A stretch of DNA of 64,000 bases from Odobenus rosmarus divergens. Taxonomy: Eukaryota > Chordata > Mammalia > Carnivora > Odobenidae. Shown piece by piece: positions 44,689-55,640 of this stretch. The notes beneath the pieces are model-generated. The model was not told the origin of the DNA. It did not search any database and saw only the letters and a list, made by a program, of their open reading frames with translations. Position numbers and translations under genes: made by a program. The stretch covers positions 47,021 through 111,020 of the forward strand of contig NW_004450941.1 in assembly GCF_000321225.1 (NCBI RefSeq). The letters are read 5' to 3'. Positions within the stretch are counted from its first letter, which is position 1. Each line of letters opens with the position of its first letter.

Positions 44689-45314
44689 AAAATGAATTAA
44701 TACTATGGGTCAAGAATATTTTAGCTAATTTCAGAAAATATACCTTAGGGTAATAGTGTTGTTCTATGAGAACTTGTAGAGTTAGAAATAGTCCTTGAAA
44801 TCAAAATTACCAAGTATTTGCCTTCTTTTTGCAAAAAAAAAAAAAATGGTTTAAAGAAGTGACTTTTGTATTAATCAATCCATATAGCTTATTTTTTCTA
44901 AGATCAAAAAGCCTAGTCACTTTTTAGCCCATTTGATAGAAGGTGACTTTTGTAATTTCCAATATTATAGAAGCGAGGTCAGTGTGGAGACAAAATAAGA
45001 ATGGGTCGCCGACCCCAGATTTCCATAGAATCAGAGCATAGAGATAAATGAAGGATGAAGTAGATAGTCATAAATTTTGTTCTCCAAGTGAAATTAAGAA
45101 TGAATGATTGCTTAATTTGTAATTACTTGGAAAACTAAGGGCTCAAAATATCTGCTGTTAAAGAAAAAAACAGATTTTTTTTTTTTTTTTTGGTTGTCTG
45201 GTTAGTTCACTTAGTTCTTATGTGGGCAGACAGTCAGGAACATCCCTAAAGAATGTATATACAAAAATCTGAGTGTCTGTTCAACATTTCTACCCTCACG
45301 AATCAAGGGTCATG
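44689..45314. other. Unassigned sequence
   Basis: Poly(A) run at about 44834-44846 and a T run at 45175-45191; nothing else named. Confidence 0.4.
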
Positions 45315-45315
45315 T

Positions 45316-45434
45316 GTAGGATAACCAACTCATCCCAGATTACCTGGAATTGTCCCAGTTTTAAAAGTGAAAGATCCATGTTCTAGGAACCCCCTCAATT
45401 TCAGGCAAACCAGGATAGTTTGTCACCCTACATT
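45316..45434. repeat. Palindromic MITE-like DNA transposon
   Basis: Left end 'gtaggataaccaactcatcc' and right end 'ccaggatagtttgtcaccctac' are imperfect inverted repeats around a short core. This fits a small hAT-type MITE; MER81 is my guess from memory. Confidence 0.5.
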
Positions 45435-45827
45435 CCTGTTTGCTCTTAAAATAAAGCAGAACTCAATTTTACTCACTTCCTCATGGATTCATCCATTTGT
45501 GATTTCAGTAAGTATTTACCAAGGGGCTAGTATGTGCCAGTTTCTGTGCTAGCTGCTAAAGAGACAGTGGTAATTAAGGTATCATTTCTGTCCTTAAGGA
45601 AGTTATAGTCTAGTGGAGGAGGCAGATATTAAACAGATGCGGTAACATTACCAAAGGGGAAGATTAAAATCATATAAGTGAGCTTAATTAGGAGTCAGGA
45701 TTCTGGGGACTCTAAGAAGGGCCTCTCTATGGAGGGGCAGGAGGAATGAAAGAAAATGAAGCTGAAGAGGTGGGCAGAGGCTAGACAATATAGGGCCCAT
45801 AAGTCATGGTAAAGAGTTTGGATTTTA

Positions 45828-45927
45828 TGGGGCACCTGGCTGGCTCACTTGGAAGAGCACTGACTCTTGATCTTGGGGTCATGATTTCGAGCCTCGTATT
45901 GGGTGTAGAGAGTAATACACTTTTTAA
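45828..45927 (+). mobile_element. CAN SINE, short older subfamily
   Basis: GGGGCACCTGGCTGGCTCAC head, 'gactcttgatcttggggtca', ends 'gtagagagtaatacac' plus T and A runs. An imperfect 17-bp TSD (two mismatches) is aaagagtttggatttta at 45811-45827 and aaaaagtttgcatttta at 45928-45944. Confidence 0.9.
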
Positions 45928-45975
45928 AAAAAGTTTGCATTTTACTATAAAAGCAATGGAAAGTCAGATATTTCT

Positions 45976-46173
45976 CTTTTTTTAAAGATTTTATTTATTT
46001 GAGAGAAAGAGACAGAGATAAGAGATAGCGAGAGAGAGCATGAGCAGGGAGGAGAGGGAAAAGCAGGCTCCCTGCCGAGCAGGGAGCCCTATACAGGGCT
46101 AAATCCCAGGATCTTGGGATCATGATCTGAGCCAAAGGCAGACGCTTAACCAACTGAGCCACCAGGCGCCCCA
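45976..46173 (-). mobile_element. CAN SINE, full length, antisense
   Basis: A perfect 17-bp TSD, gaaagtcagatatttct, is at 45959-45975 and 46174-46190. It lies 48 bp from the previous SINE, in opposite orientation. Confidence 0.97.
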
Positions 46174-46240
46174 GAAAGTCAGATATTTCTTTTGTGAGAA
46201 TAGTGAACCAATAAAATATTTGGTGTCATTCATTCTACTC

Positions 46241-47489
46241 TTAAGAAGAGAGTCACCTGAATGGTTCAAGTAGACATTTCTAGGTTCCTGACAGCATCTT
46301 CAAATTCTGTTGTCCGAGTCAATTTATTTCAACTGGCATCTGAGAGTGGAACCTCTGTGGTAAAGGCATGGAGTTCAGAAGTAAGTAAGGCTACTCTTAT
46401 GTTTACTATGCAAGTAGGTTTTCTTTCCATCTGGAAGAAATATGGTCTGTCCTGCTCATTTGTCACACATTGGCCCCTATGTAAAGATAAATACCTGCCT
46501 TTCCTTACTGGGTAGTATCTAACTGCTAATTCTCCTAAAGGAATCCTATGTGTACCAACGATAGGGTAGTGTGTTTCAGTGGCTCAGAACAACCAAATCG
46601 GGACACTGAGTTTTCCATTGTATTAATCTGGATCAGTGAATTAAGTTGATTGATAATATAAGCAATAAAAAGTTTTCTGAATTTTGAAATGCTTATGCTG
46701 TATAGCCCAAGCATCTGAATACTTTTCAAAGTTTTCAACTTTTATTTAGAGTTTGGTATCACAGACATAGCCTACATGTAGCTACGCCGGCAGATCTATG
46801 AAGCCTTTGCAGCTGTTCTCATAATTGGTGTCAATATCTATTGTCATATTAGCCCAGCAGTGGTGCCCACTGGTCCCTCAGATGAGAGGAGTCTTTTGCT
46901 TGCCTTCACCATATTCTTCTGATTGTTTTGAACACATAGATCTAGCCTAGGGAACAATTGGTGGTATTAATGCCATGCTTATTGAATCATCAGTCAACCT
47001 CTTAATGAAACATGATGACAGAAGAACAAAATAAACTGCTTTTAAGGAAAGCTCTAAGAAATATATAACCCCTTTTGCATTTTTGGTGAATGTGCTAAAA
47101 ATTTTAGCCATCAAGGCTATCAATCTTTCATAATTCCCAGATGCTTTCTTCAAAAAGAAAAAGACATTATAATTTTCCACAAAAACCTGTTCTGCAGGCA
47201 GCTATCAATGTCAATCAAATTTTTCCTCTGCTTCAGTGGTTTCCTAATGGTGAGAAAATGGAATAGGGGGGTATATGCATTTTAGATATATAAATAATTG
47301 CCTGAGAGTCATAGGTTTTTGTAGAGGAAAGATTTTCTGTATTATCTGCTAAGGACGCATTGTTTTCTAGGCTGAAATTTACTAGTATATGTATATATTT
47401 TCATTAGGATCCCCCAAAAGTTGCTAAGTGGGAAAAAAAAGGCTGCAAGAAATCAGGCCACATTCTGGGATCCATAGTGTTCTGTTAAG
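46241..47489. other. Unassigned sequence with a possible small exon
   Basis: No repeats recognised. Contains the splice-flanked segment 46295-46380. Confidence 0.4.
46295..46380 (+). other. Weak exon candidate, 86 bp
   Basis: AG at 46293-46294 after a modest pyrimidine tract and a consensus donor GTAAGT at 46381. One frame of 28 codons is open across it (SSNSVVRVNLFQLASESGTS and on); it would take one base from a previous exon. The peptide is not recognised, and chance occurrence is likely enough that confidence is low. Confidence 0.15.
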
Positions 47490-47625
47490 CTAGAGGACAC
47501 CTGACTCTTTGAACTCAGTTCTCTCACCTGTAACACAACACACTGCCATGAAATTGAATATGAAAGTGAAGATGTTTTGTACAATTCCGGACACGTAGTA
47601 GGTACTCAGAAATGTTACTTAACTC
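47490..47625 (+). repeat. MIR fragment
   Basis: 'aactcagttctctcacctgt' and 'ccggacacgtagtaggtact' match the MIR core and 3' end. Confidence 0.5.
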
Positions 47626-48162
47626 AGAATACATTTGAAAATTGCTCTAGCTGGTTCTAGACATCTCTGAGCGATTCTCCCATTTATCTTCATCATAGCT
47701 CATTAAAACCATCCTCTGGGAGCCCTTGCTACCTAGTATTTGAGCTTCCCTGGCATGTGATAAGCCATATTGAAATATGTTGGAGGGAGCATTTCATTCA
47801 TCCATGAATCCAGTAAAGTCGTACTTGCATATACTAAGTTCCTTTAATGTTGGATGAACTTATCTGGTACTACAAATGATAAACAATATCTAATATCACT
47901 AATCCAAGTCATAATATCATTACATATTTTATTACAGTGAATTGCTTATAGTGACTACTCAGTTGTCACTCTGTTAATATAAGTTTTTACAAATGGATGA
48001 TTAGGTGATAATAAACAATTTAACCCTGAATAGTTTATTCAATGCCAAAATCTTGCCTCTGTTGGACTCTTCATTTCACATGTCTCCATCAGAGTAGCCA
48101 ACAATTTGTTGGATGTATATAAAAAATGTATTTTGTTTGAACCAGTTTTACTGTTTTAAAAA
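47626..48162. other. Unassigned sequence
   Basis: Nothing recognised. Confidence 0.4.
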
Positions 48163-48176
48163 ACATTTCTTATTTT

Positions 48177-48360
48177 GGGTCTCCTGGGTGGCTCAGTTTG
48201 TTAAGTGTCCAACTCTTGATTTCTGCTCAGGTTGTGATCTCAGGGTCATGAGATCAAGCCCCGTGTCGGGCTCTGCACTGAACGTGGAGCCTGCTTAAGA
48301 TTTTCTCTCTCCCTCTCCCTATGCCCCTGCCCCCCCCACTCCCTCTCTCTAAAAAAAAAT
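48177..48360 (+). mobile_element. CAN SINE
   Basis: Head 'gggtctcctgggtggctcag', body 'gggtcatgagatcaagcccc', CT-rich region and A-rich tail ending in aaataaa-like sequence. A short, imperfect TSD (acatttctta at 48163-48172 versus aaatttctta at 48361-48370). Confidence 0.88.
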
Positions 48361-48374
48361 AAATTTCTTAATGT

Positions 48375-49200
48375 GGTTATAGATTTATGTACAGTTGTAA
48401 GAAATAATACAGAGAGATACTTTGCACCCTTACCCAGTGGTAATCTTGCAAAATTATATATCACAATTAGGATTTTGACATTGATACAATCAAGACATGA
48501 AACATTTTTATCATCACAGGATATTTCATGTTGCCCTTTCATGTCTACACCAAATTCCCCCATCTTCACCCCTTCCTTAAGCTCTGATAACCCTAATATG
48601 TGTTCTATAATTTTGTCATTTTAAGAATATTATATAAATGGAATTATACAGTGTCTAACCTTTTGGGATTGGCTTTTTTTCACTCATCATAATTCTCTAG
48701 AGATTCATCCAAGTTGTTGCATGTATCAATAGTTAATTCCTTTATACTGATGAGAAGTATTCTATGATATGGATGTACCAGTTTGTTTAACCAGTCACTC
48801 ATGGAAGTATAACTGGGTTGTTTCTAGTTTTGGACTATTATGAATAAAGCTGCTATAAATATTTGTGTTCAGGTTTTTGTGTGCCCATACCTGAGATAAA
48901 TGCCCAGGAATATAATTGCTGTGTTATATGAGAGTTGCATGTTTAGCTTTTTAAGAATCTGAGAAATTATTTTCCAGAGTGGCAGTACTACTTTACATTC
49001 CTACCAGCAAGGTATGAGTGATCCAGTTTCTCTGCATCCTTACCAGCATTTAGTTTTGTCATTATTTTTTTTTTAATTTAGTCATTCTAATAGGTGTGAA
49101 GTGATACCTCACTGTGGTTTTCATTTACATTTCATTAATGGCTAATGATGTTGAACATCTTTTCATGTGTTTATTTGCCATCTGTATATCTTCTTTGTTG
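48375..49200 (-). mobile_element. Old L1 3' part, antisense (non-inverted segment)
   Basis: 3'UTR and ORF2 C-terminal region in antisense ('agttgtaagaaataatacag', 'gattttgacattgatacaat', 'gaataaagctgctataaata', 'aacatcttttcatgtgttta'). Directly joined to a sense-strand L1 segment at 49205; together they look like one insertion with an inverted 5' part. Confidence 0.85.
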
Positions 49201-49204
49201 AATG

Positions 49205-49862
49205 AATGAATTCCCCAAAATACACACGCTACCACAACTCACCCAATAAGAAACACATAATTTGCATATCCTTATAAATATAAAAGAAATTGAATTTTTA
49301 ATTAAAAAAAAGAGAAATCTCCAGACCCAGATGGTTTCCCTGGAGAATTCTACCAGATATTTGAAGAATTAACACTGATTCTACAGTCTCTTCTGGAAAA
49401 GAGAAAAGAGAAAACATTTCCCAATTCATTTATGAAGTTTATATTACAATGATAGAAAAACCAGACACAGTACCAAAATAAGCAAACTAACTAGGGTAAA
49501 TATCCCATGAATTAGATGTAAACATTCTTAACAAAATATTAGTAGATAGATTTGAGTGATACATTAAAAGAATTATACACTATGACCCAACTGAAGTTTC
49601 CTCTGGGGATGCAAGGCTGGTTCCACATTTGAAAGTCATTCAGTGTAATCCACCATGTTAACAAAGTAAAGAAAAAAATCATATGATCATATCAACCAAT
49701 TCAGAAGCAGTTGACAAAATTCAACACTCATTCATCACAAAAACGCTCATAAAAATAGGAATAGAGGGAACTTCCTGAACTTGATAAAAATCATCTACAA
49801 AAACCACACTGACTAGCATTATACTTAATGATGACTTTTCCTCTAAGATTGGGGACAAGATA
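49205..49862 (+). mobile_element. L1 ORF2 segment in inverted orientation
   Basis: Sense-strand reverse-transcriptase region of ORF2: 'agacccagatggtttccctg' (PDGFPGEF-type motif), 'gatgcaaggctggttccaca', 'aattcaacactcattcatca'. In L1 coordinates this lies upstream of the adjoining antisense segment, as expected of 5' inversion by twin priming. Frames are broken. Confidence 0.8.
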
Positions 49863-50744
49863 AAAATGTCCATTTTGATCATGTTGAGCCAGTTTTTTTT
49901 TAAGTGGCAGTATCATTTAACATTTCTAGTATATGGGAAAGAAAGTATCCTGGTAATTTTCAAAGAAAGTGTTCGCTCAAAAGGTGTTTTCATCTTAAAG
50001 ATGAAAAACGTATCAATAGAAATTAAAGTTGCATACCATATAATTTTTTCCCCCTTTGGAACAAAGGTCCACAAAACTGAATTTCCAAAACTGGCTTGCC
50101 AACTCAATTTAAAATTTTTCTAAGAATTTTTGTAAATTATGTATGCCTAAGAATAAAAAGCAAAAGTAGACTTTTATCCATTTTTTAATATACACTTTAC
50201 ACAGAGGAAGTGAATATTTTTTAAGCATTTTTAAAGCATTTTTTTTTTAACTGGGAACAACCCAGTTATACTTCCATGAATTTTTTATTGGAAAACTTTA
50301 TGGAACCATAATGCTTTGTTTGATTATAGAGTTCATTTTCATTTATTCATTCTTTTAATAAATTCCATATGATCATTTATACCTTTGATCAGAGCAGTTC
50401 TCTTGTCTAGTTGTCAAATCTTAGAATTGGAAAGAGGATGCAGAAAATTAGGAGAGCTACTTTTTAAGTGACACCCTTGGCTACCATATTTTATTTGATC
50501 TTTAGTGTTTTATAATCATGTATATTTTACAGCACAACGGTCAATAAAAATAAGTAATGACAAATATTCTAGTATCCGTGTGTTCTAGCTGAAAGATGGA
50601 CTTCTGGTTTAAGTGTATATATCACTATTCAATGTGCTATCAGCTCAAACTATATACATATATATTTTAGATTATCCCTATAAGCAAGGAGTACAAGAAG
50701 CCGATCCTCATTGTTATGGAGTAATATTCAATAATAGTGTGGGT
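49863..50744. other. Unassigned sequence
   Basis: AT-rich; frames on both strands at 49866-50123 have no motif. Confidence 0.4.
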
Positions 50745-51120
50745 CTACACACCAAAATTTAATGGCTTAAGACAATAAATATTTATTTGGAATAGTTTTC
50801 TGTGGGTTCATGGTATTTGGGGATTCTCTCAGCTCAGTGGTTCTTCTATTCTTATCTGAACTCCCTCATAAATCTGCAGTCAGTTGTAAATCAGTTAGAT
50901 GTCTCTGATCTGGAGACTGGTGAGCTCTTGGCTGGGGTAGTAGGAGTAATTGAATCAGCTGTCTCTCATCCTATAGGAGGTTTCCCCAGGCTTATTCACA
51001 TGACAATGGGGCAGGGATCCAAAAAAATTGAGCAGTAATCGGCAATAATACCTCTTTAGGCTTAGGGTCAGAGTGGAACACTATCATCTCTACCATGTTC
51101 TATTTGCACTGGCATACTCT
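50745..51120 (+). repeat. Probable MaLR (MLT1-like) LTR fragment
   Basis: 'caccaaaatttaatggctta', 'agacaataaatatttatttg', 'tttctgtgggttcatggtat' and 'ggggattctctcagctcagt' follow the order of an ERVL-MaLR solo LTR. Very diverged, no internal sequence and no coding capacity. The plus frame 50802-51038 is a relic. Confidence 0.45.
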
Positions 51121-51512
51121 GGAGCCAATGTATATGAACTCCTGACAGTGGATATGTAATCTACTATATTAATGAGCTAAAGATAAAAATTATATGGTCA
51201 TATCAGTTGATGTAGAAGCATTAAGGATATGTGGATACCTTGAAATTGGTCATAGGGGAATAATTTTATACTTCAGAAATCAGCATAAGCTACAAATTAA
51301 GACTTCTTTTCCCTAGGAGAGTGGATTACTGACCATTTATCAGCACACCACTATCTATTAGCCTAAGGGAGTTACAAGGCCAGCCTAGATTCGAAATGGA
51401 GAAATAGATGAAATAGACCTCATCCCTTGATTAGAAGAGCCGGAAAGTCACACTGAAGGGACATGGTTATAGGCAAGTAGTAATAGTGGCCATTTTTTTC
51501 CCCAAATGCATG
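51121..51512. other. Unassigned sequence
   Basis: Nothing recognised. Confidence 0.4.
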
Positions 51513-51526
51513 GCATTTGAGATTCT

Positions 51527-51716
51527 ATTCTTTTTCTTTTTCTTTTTTTTTTTTAAAGACAGATTGATGAGGGAGAGGGAGAGAGAGAGAATCTTAAGTA
51601 TGCTCCACACCCAGCATGGAGACCAATGTGGGGCTCAGTCTCACAACCCTGAGATCATGACCTGAGCCAAAATCAAGAGTTGGACACTTAACCCACTGAG
51701 CCACCCAGGTGCCCCA
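51527..51716 (-). mobile_element. CAN SINE, antisense
   Basis: T-rich tail, GA-rich region, 'aagtatgctccacacccagc', head 'gccacccaggtgcccc'. A perfect 14-bp TSD, gcatttgagattct, is at 51513-51526 and 51717-51730. Confidence 0.95.
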
Positions 51717-51789
51717 GCATTTGAGATTCTTCATGTTTTTTCCAAATCCCATAAATACTTCCCCTCCAAAGTAAAGGTAGGATAATCAG

Positions 51790-51855
51790 ATACTGCAGCT
51801 GATAATTATGATATCTTATATTTGAATAGAATTTTTCTTTTATCAAAGTACTTTC
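51790..51855 (-). repeat. MIR-like fragment, left of L1
   Basis: Probably the left part of the MIR that continues at 55474-55640; the L1 at 51856-55455 separates them. Support is the continuity of 'ttttatcaaagtactttc' across the insertion. Confidence 0.35.
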
Positions 51856-54800
51856 TTTTTTTTATTTTATTATGTTATGTTAGTCACCATACAATACATC
51901 ATTAGTTTTTGATGTGGTGATCCACGATTCATTTTTTTTTTAATAACACCCAGTGTTCCATGCAGTACGTGCCCTCCTTAATACCCATCACTGGGCTAAC
52001 CCATCCCCCCAACCCCCTCCCCTCTAAAACCCTCAGTTTGTTTCTCAGAGTCCATAGTCTTTCATGGTTCATCTCTCCCTCCGAATTCCACCCCCTAATT
52101 TTTCCCTTCCTTCTCCTAATGTCCTCCATGCTCCTTCCTTATGTTCCACAAATAAGTGAAACCATATGATAATTGACTTTCTCTGCTTGACTTATTTCAC
52201 TTAGCATAATCTCCTCCACTCCCATCCATGCTGATGTAAAAGTTGGGTATTCATCCTTTCGGATGGCTGAGTAATATTCCATTGTATATATGGACCACAT
52301 CCTCTTTATCCAATCATCTGTTGAAGAGCACCTGGGCTCTTTACACAGTTTGGCTATTGCGGACATTGGTGCTATGAACATTGGGGTGCATTTGGCCCTT
52401 CTTTTCGCTACATCTGTGTAGTGAAAGGTAAATACCCAGGAGTGCAATTACTGGGTCATAGGGTAGCTCTATATTTAATTTTGTGAGGCACCTCCACACT
52501 GTTTTCCAAAGTGGCTGTACCAACTTGCATTCCTAGCAACAGCGTAAAAGGGTTCCCCTTTCTCCGCAACCTCTCCAACATTTGTTGTTTCTTGCCCTGT
52601 CCATTTTTGCCATTTTAACTGATGTAAGGTGGTATCTCAATGTGGTTTTAATTTGAATTTCCCTGGTGGCTAATGATGATGAACATTTTTTCATGTGTCT
52701 GTTAACCATTTGTATGTCTTCTTCGGAGAACTGTTGGTTCATGTCTTCTGCCCATTTTTTGACTTGATTATTTGTTTTTTGGATGTTGAGTTTGAGAAGT
52801 TCTTTATAGATCTTGGATACCAGCCCTTTTTCTGTAGTGTCATTTGCAAATATCTTCTCCCATTCTCTGGGTTGCCTTCTTGTTTTGTTGACTGTTTCCT
52901 TTGCTGTGCAGAAGATTTTTATCTTGTTGAAGTCCCAAAAGTTCATTTTTGCTTTTGTTTCACTAGCTTTTGGAGATGTATCTTGAAAGAAGCTGCTGTG
53001 GCCGATGTCAAAGTGGTTACTGCTTATGTTCTCCTCTAGGATTTTGATGGATTCCTGTCTCACATTGAGATCTTTCATCCATTTTGAGTTTATCTTTGTG
53101 TAGGGTGTTAGGGAATGGTCGAGTTTCATTCTTCTGCATGTGGCTGTCCAATTTTCCCAACACCATTTATTGAAAAGATTGTTTTTTTTCCTTTGCATAT
53201 TTTTTCCTGCTTTGTCAAAGATTATTTGACCATAGAGTTGAGGGTCCATTTCTGGGCTCTCTATTCTGTTCCATTGGTCTATATGTCTGTTTTTGTGCCA
53301 GTACCATGCTGTCTTGGTGATCACAGCTTTGTAATATAGCTTGAAATCGGGCAACGTGATGTCCCCAGCTTTGTTTTTCTTTTTCAACATTTCCTTGGCG
53401 ATTCGGGCTCTTTTCTGATTCCATACAAATTTTAGGATTGTTTGTTCCAGCACTTTGAAAAATGTCATTGGAATTTTGATCGGGATAGAATTGAAGGTAT
53501 AGATTGCTCTGGGTAGCATAGACATTTTAACATTGTTTATTTTTCTGATCCGTGAGCATAGAATGTTTTTCCATCTTTTTGTGTCTTCTTCAATTTCTTT
53601 CATGAGTGTTCTGTAGTTCCTAGAGTACAGATCCTTTACCTCTTTGGTTAGGTTTATTCTGAGGTATCTTATGGTTTTTGGTGCTATTGTAAATGGAATT
53701 GTTTCTCTAATTTCTCTTTCTACAGTTGCACTGTTAGTGTATAAGAAAGCAGCTGATTTCTGTGCATTGATTTTGTATCCTGCCACATTACTGAATTGCT
53801 GTATGAGTTCTAGTAATTTGGGGGTGGAGTCTTTTGGGTTTTCCACATAAAGTATCATGTCATCTGTGAAAAGAGAGAGTTTGACTTCTTCTTTGCCAGT
53901 TTGAATACCTTTTATTTCTTTTTGTTGTCTGATTGCTGTTGCTAGGACTTCTAGGACTATGTTGAACAATAGTGGTGAGAGTGGGCATCCTTGACATGTT
54001 CCTGATCTTTAGGGAAAGGCTCTCAGCTTTTCCCCATTGAGGATGATATTCGCTGTGGGTTTTTCATAGATGGATTTTATGAACTTGAGGAAAGTTCCCT
54101 TTATCCCTATACTCTGAAGAGTTTTAATCAGGAAAGGACGCTGTATTTTGTCAAATGCTTTTTCTGCATCAATTGAGAGGACCATATGGTTCTTCTCTCT
54201 CCTCTTATTAATGTGTTCTATCACATTGATTGATTTGCGAATGTTGAACCACCCTTGTATCCCGGAGATAAATCCCACTTGGTCGTGGTGGATGATCCTT
54301 TTAATATATTGTTGGATCCTATTAGCTAGGATTTTGTTGTGGATTTTGGAATCCATATTCTTCAGGGATATCAGTCTGAAATTCTCCTTTTTGATGGGGT
54401 CTTTGCCTGGTTTGGGGATTAAGGTAATGCTGGCCTCATAGAATGAGTTTGGAAGTTTTCCTTCTGTTTCTATTTTTTGAAACAGCTTCAGTAGAATAGG
54501 TATTATTTCTTCTTTGAATGTTTGTTAGAATTCCCCAGGGAATCCATCAGGCCCTGGACTCTTGTTTTTTGGGAGGGTTTTGGTCACTGCTTCAATCTCA
54601 TTACTGGTTATTGGCCTATTCAGGTTGTCAGTTTCTTCCTGTTTCAGTCGTGGCATTTTATAGGTTTCCAGGAAGGCATCTATTTCATCCAGATTGCTCA
54701 GTTTATTGGCATATAGTTGTTGATAATAATTTCTAATAATTGTTTCTATTTCCTTGGTGTTAGTCGTGATCTCTCTCCTTTCATTCATGATTTTATTAAC

Positions 54801-55455
54801 TTGGGTCCTTTCTCTTTTCTTGGATAAGTCTGGCCAGTGGTTTATTGATATTAATTCTTTCAAAGAACCAGCTTCTAGTTTTGTTGGTTTGATCTACTGT
54901 GTTTCTGGTTTCTAATTCATTGATCTCTGCTGTAATCTTAATTATTTGTCTTCTGATGCGTGGCTTAGGCATCGTTTGTTGCTTTTTCTCTAGTTCTTTA
55001 AGGTGTAGAGTTAGTTGGTGAATTCGGGATTTTTCTATTTTTTTTGAGTGAGGCTTGGATGGCTATGTATTTCCCCCTTAGGACCGCCTTTGCAGTATCC
55101 CATAGGTTTTGGACTGATGTGTTTTCATTCTCGTTGGTTTCCATGAATTGTTAAGTTCTTCTCTGATTTCCTAGTTGACCCAAACATTCTTGAGCAGAGT
55201 GGTCTTTAGCTTCCAAATTTTTTCTTGTGATTGAGTTCCAGTTTTAAAGCATTATGGTCTGAGAATATGCAGGGAATTAGCTCAATCTTTTGGCATCGGT
55301 TGAGACCTGATTTGTGACCCAGTATGTGGTGTATTCTGGAGAAAGTTCCATGTGCGCTTGATAAGAATGAGTGTTCTGTTGTTTTAGGGTGGAATGTTTT
55401 GTATATATCTATGAGGTCCATCTGGTCCAGTGTGTCATTCAAAGCTCTTGTTTCT
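51856..55455 (-). mobile_element. 5'-truncated L1, 3.6 kb
   Basis: Young-type L1 with its 3' end at the left ('gttatgttagtcaccataca', 'cagtgttccatgcagtacgt'). The 18-bp TSD is ttttatcaaagtactttc at 51838-51855, with one mismatch in the copy at 55456-55473. It contains the 3'UTR (51856-52138) and ORF2 from within the endonuclease domain to the stop; ORF1 and 5'UTR are missing. Confidence 0.96.
52139..55442 (-). pseudogene. L1 ORF2 remnant (endonuclease end, reverse transcriptase, C-terminus)
   Basis: LINE-1 ORF2 protein normally nicks DNA and reverse transcribes the L1 RNA at the nick. Here pieces in several frames cover, from 5' to 3', the end of the endonuclease domain (55442-55206), the linker (54863-54525, ending 'KNKSPGPDGFPGEF'), the first reverse-transcriptase blocks (54356-54009, with '[14 protein letters not shown]'-type sequence '[14 protein letters not shown]'), then a 478-residue open piece (53969-52533) and the C-terminal pieces to a stop at 52139. 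In the 478-residue piece the active-site block reads LFTDDMILY where L1 has FADD. Frameshifts and truncation make it non-functional. The plus frames in this interval are shadows. Confidence 0.93.
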
Positions 55456-55473
55456 TTTTATCAAAGTATTTTC

Positions 55474-55640
55474 ACATTCATGACTTTATATGTAAACTTT
55501 GTTGACTACAAGAGTAACTATTACCCAGTTGTACTGATGGGGAAATTGAGATGCAGATTTTATAGGACTTCCGCAAGCCATGAAGAGCTAGTAAGAAACA
55601 CATCCAGAACCTGAATATAGGCCCTCTAACTTGCTATTCC
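55474..55640 (-). repeat. MIR remnant, right of L1
   Basis: 'ctattacccagttgtactga', 'tggggaaattgagatgcaga', 'gccatgaagagctagtaaga' in antisense MIR order. This was the L1 target. Confidence 0.55.

Larger units (their letters stand above)
45495..46240 (-). repeat. L2 LINE remnant interrupted by two SINEs
   Basis: 'tatttaccaaggggctagta', 'gtgccagtttctgtgctagc', 'tatagggcccataagtcatg', 'gtaaagagtttggattttat' are antisense L2. SINEs sit at 45828-45927 and 45976-46173; L2-like sequence appears to resume between and after them. Confidence 0.55.

Noticed and set aside
52695..54736. Plus-strand open frames of up to 114 residues
   Set aside because: They are antisense to L1 ORF2 and their peptides have no independent motif.
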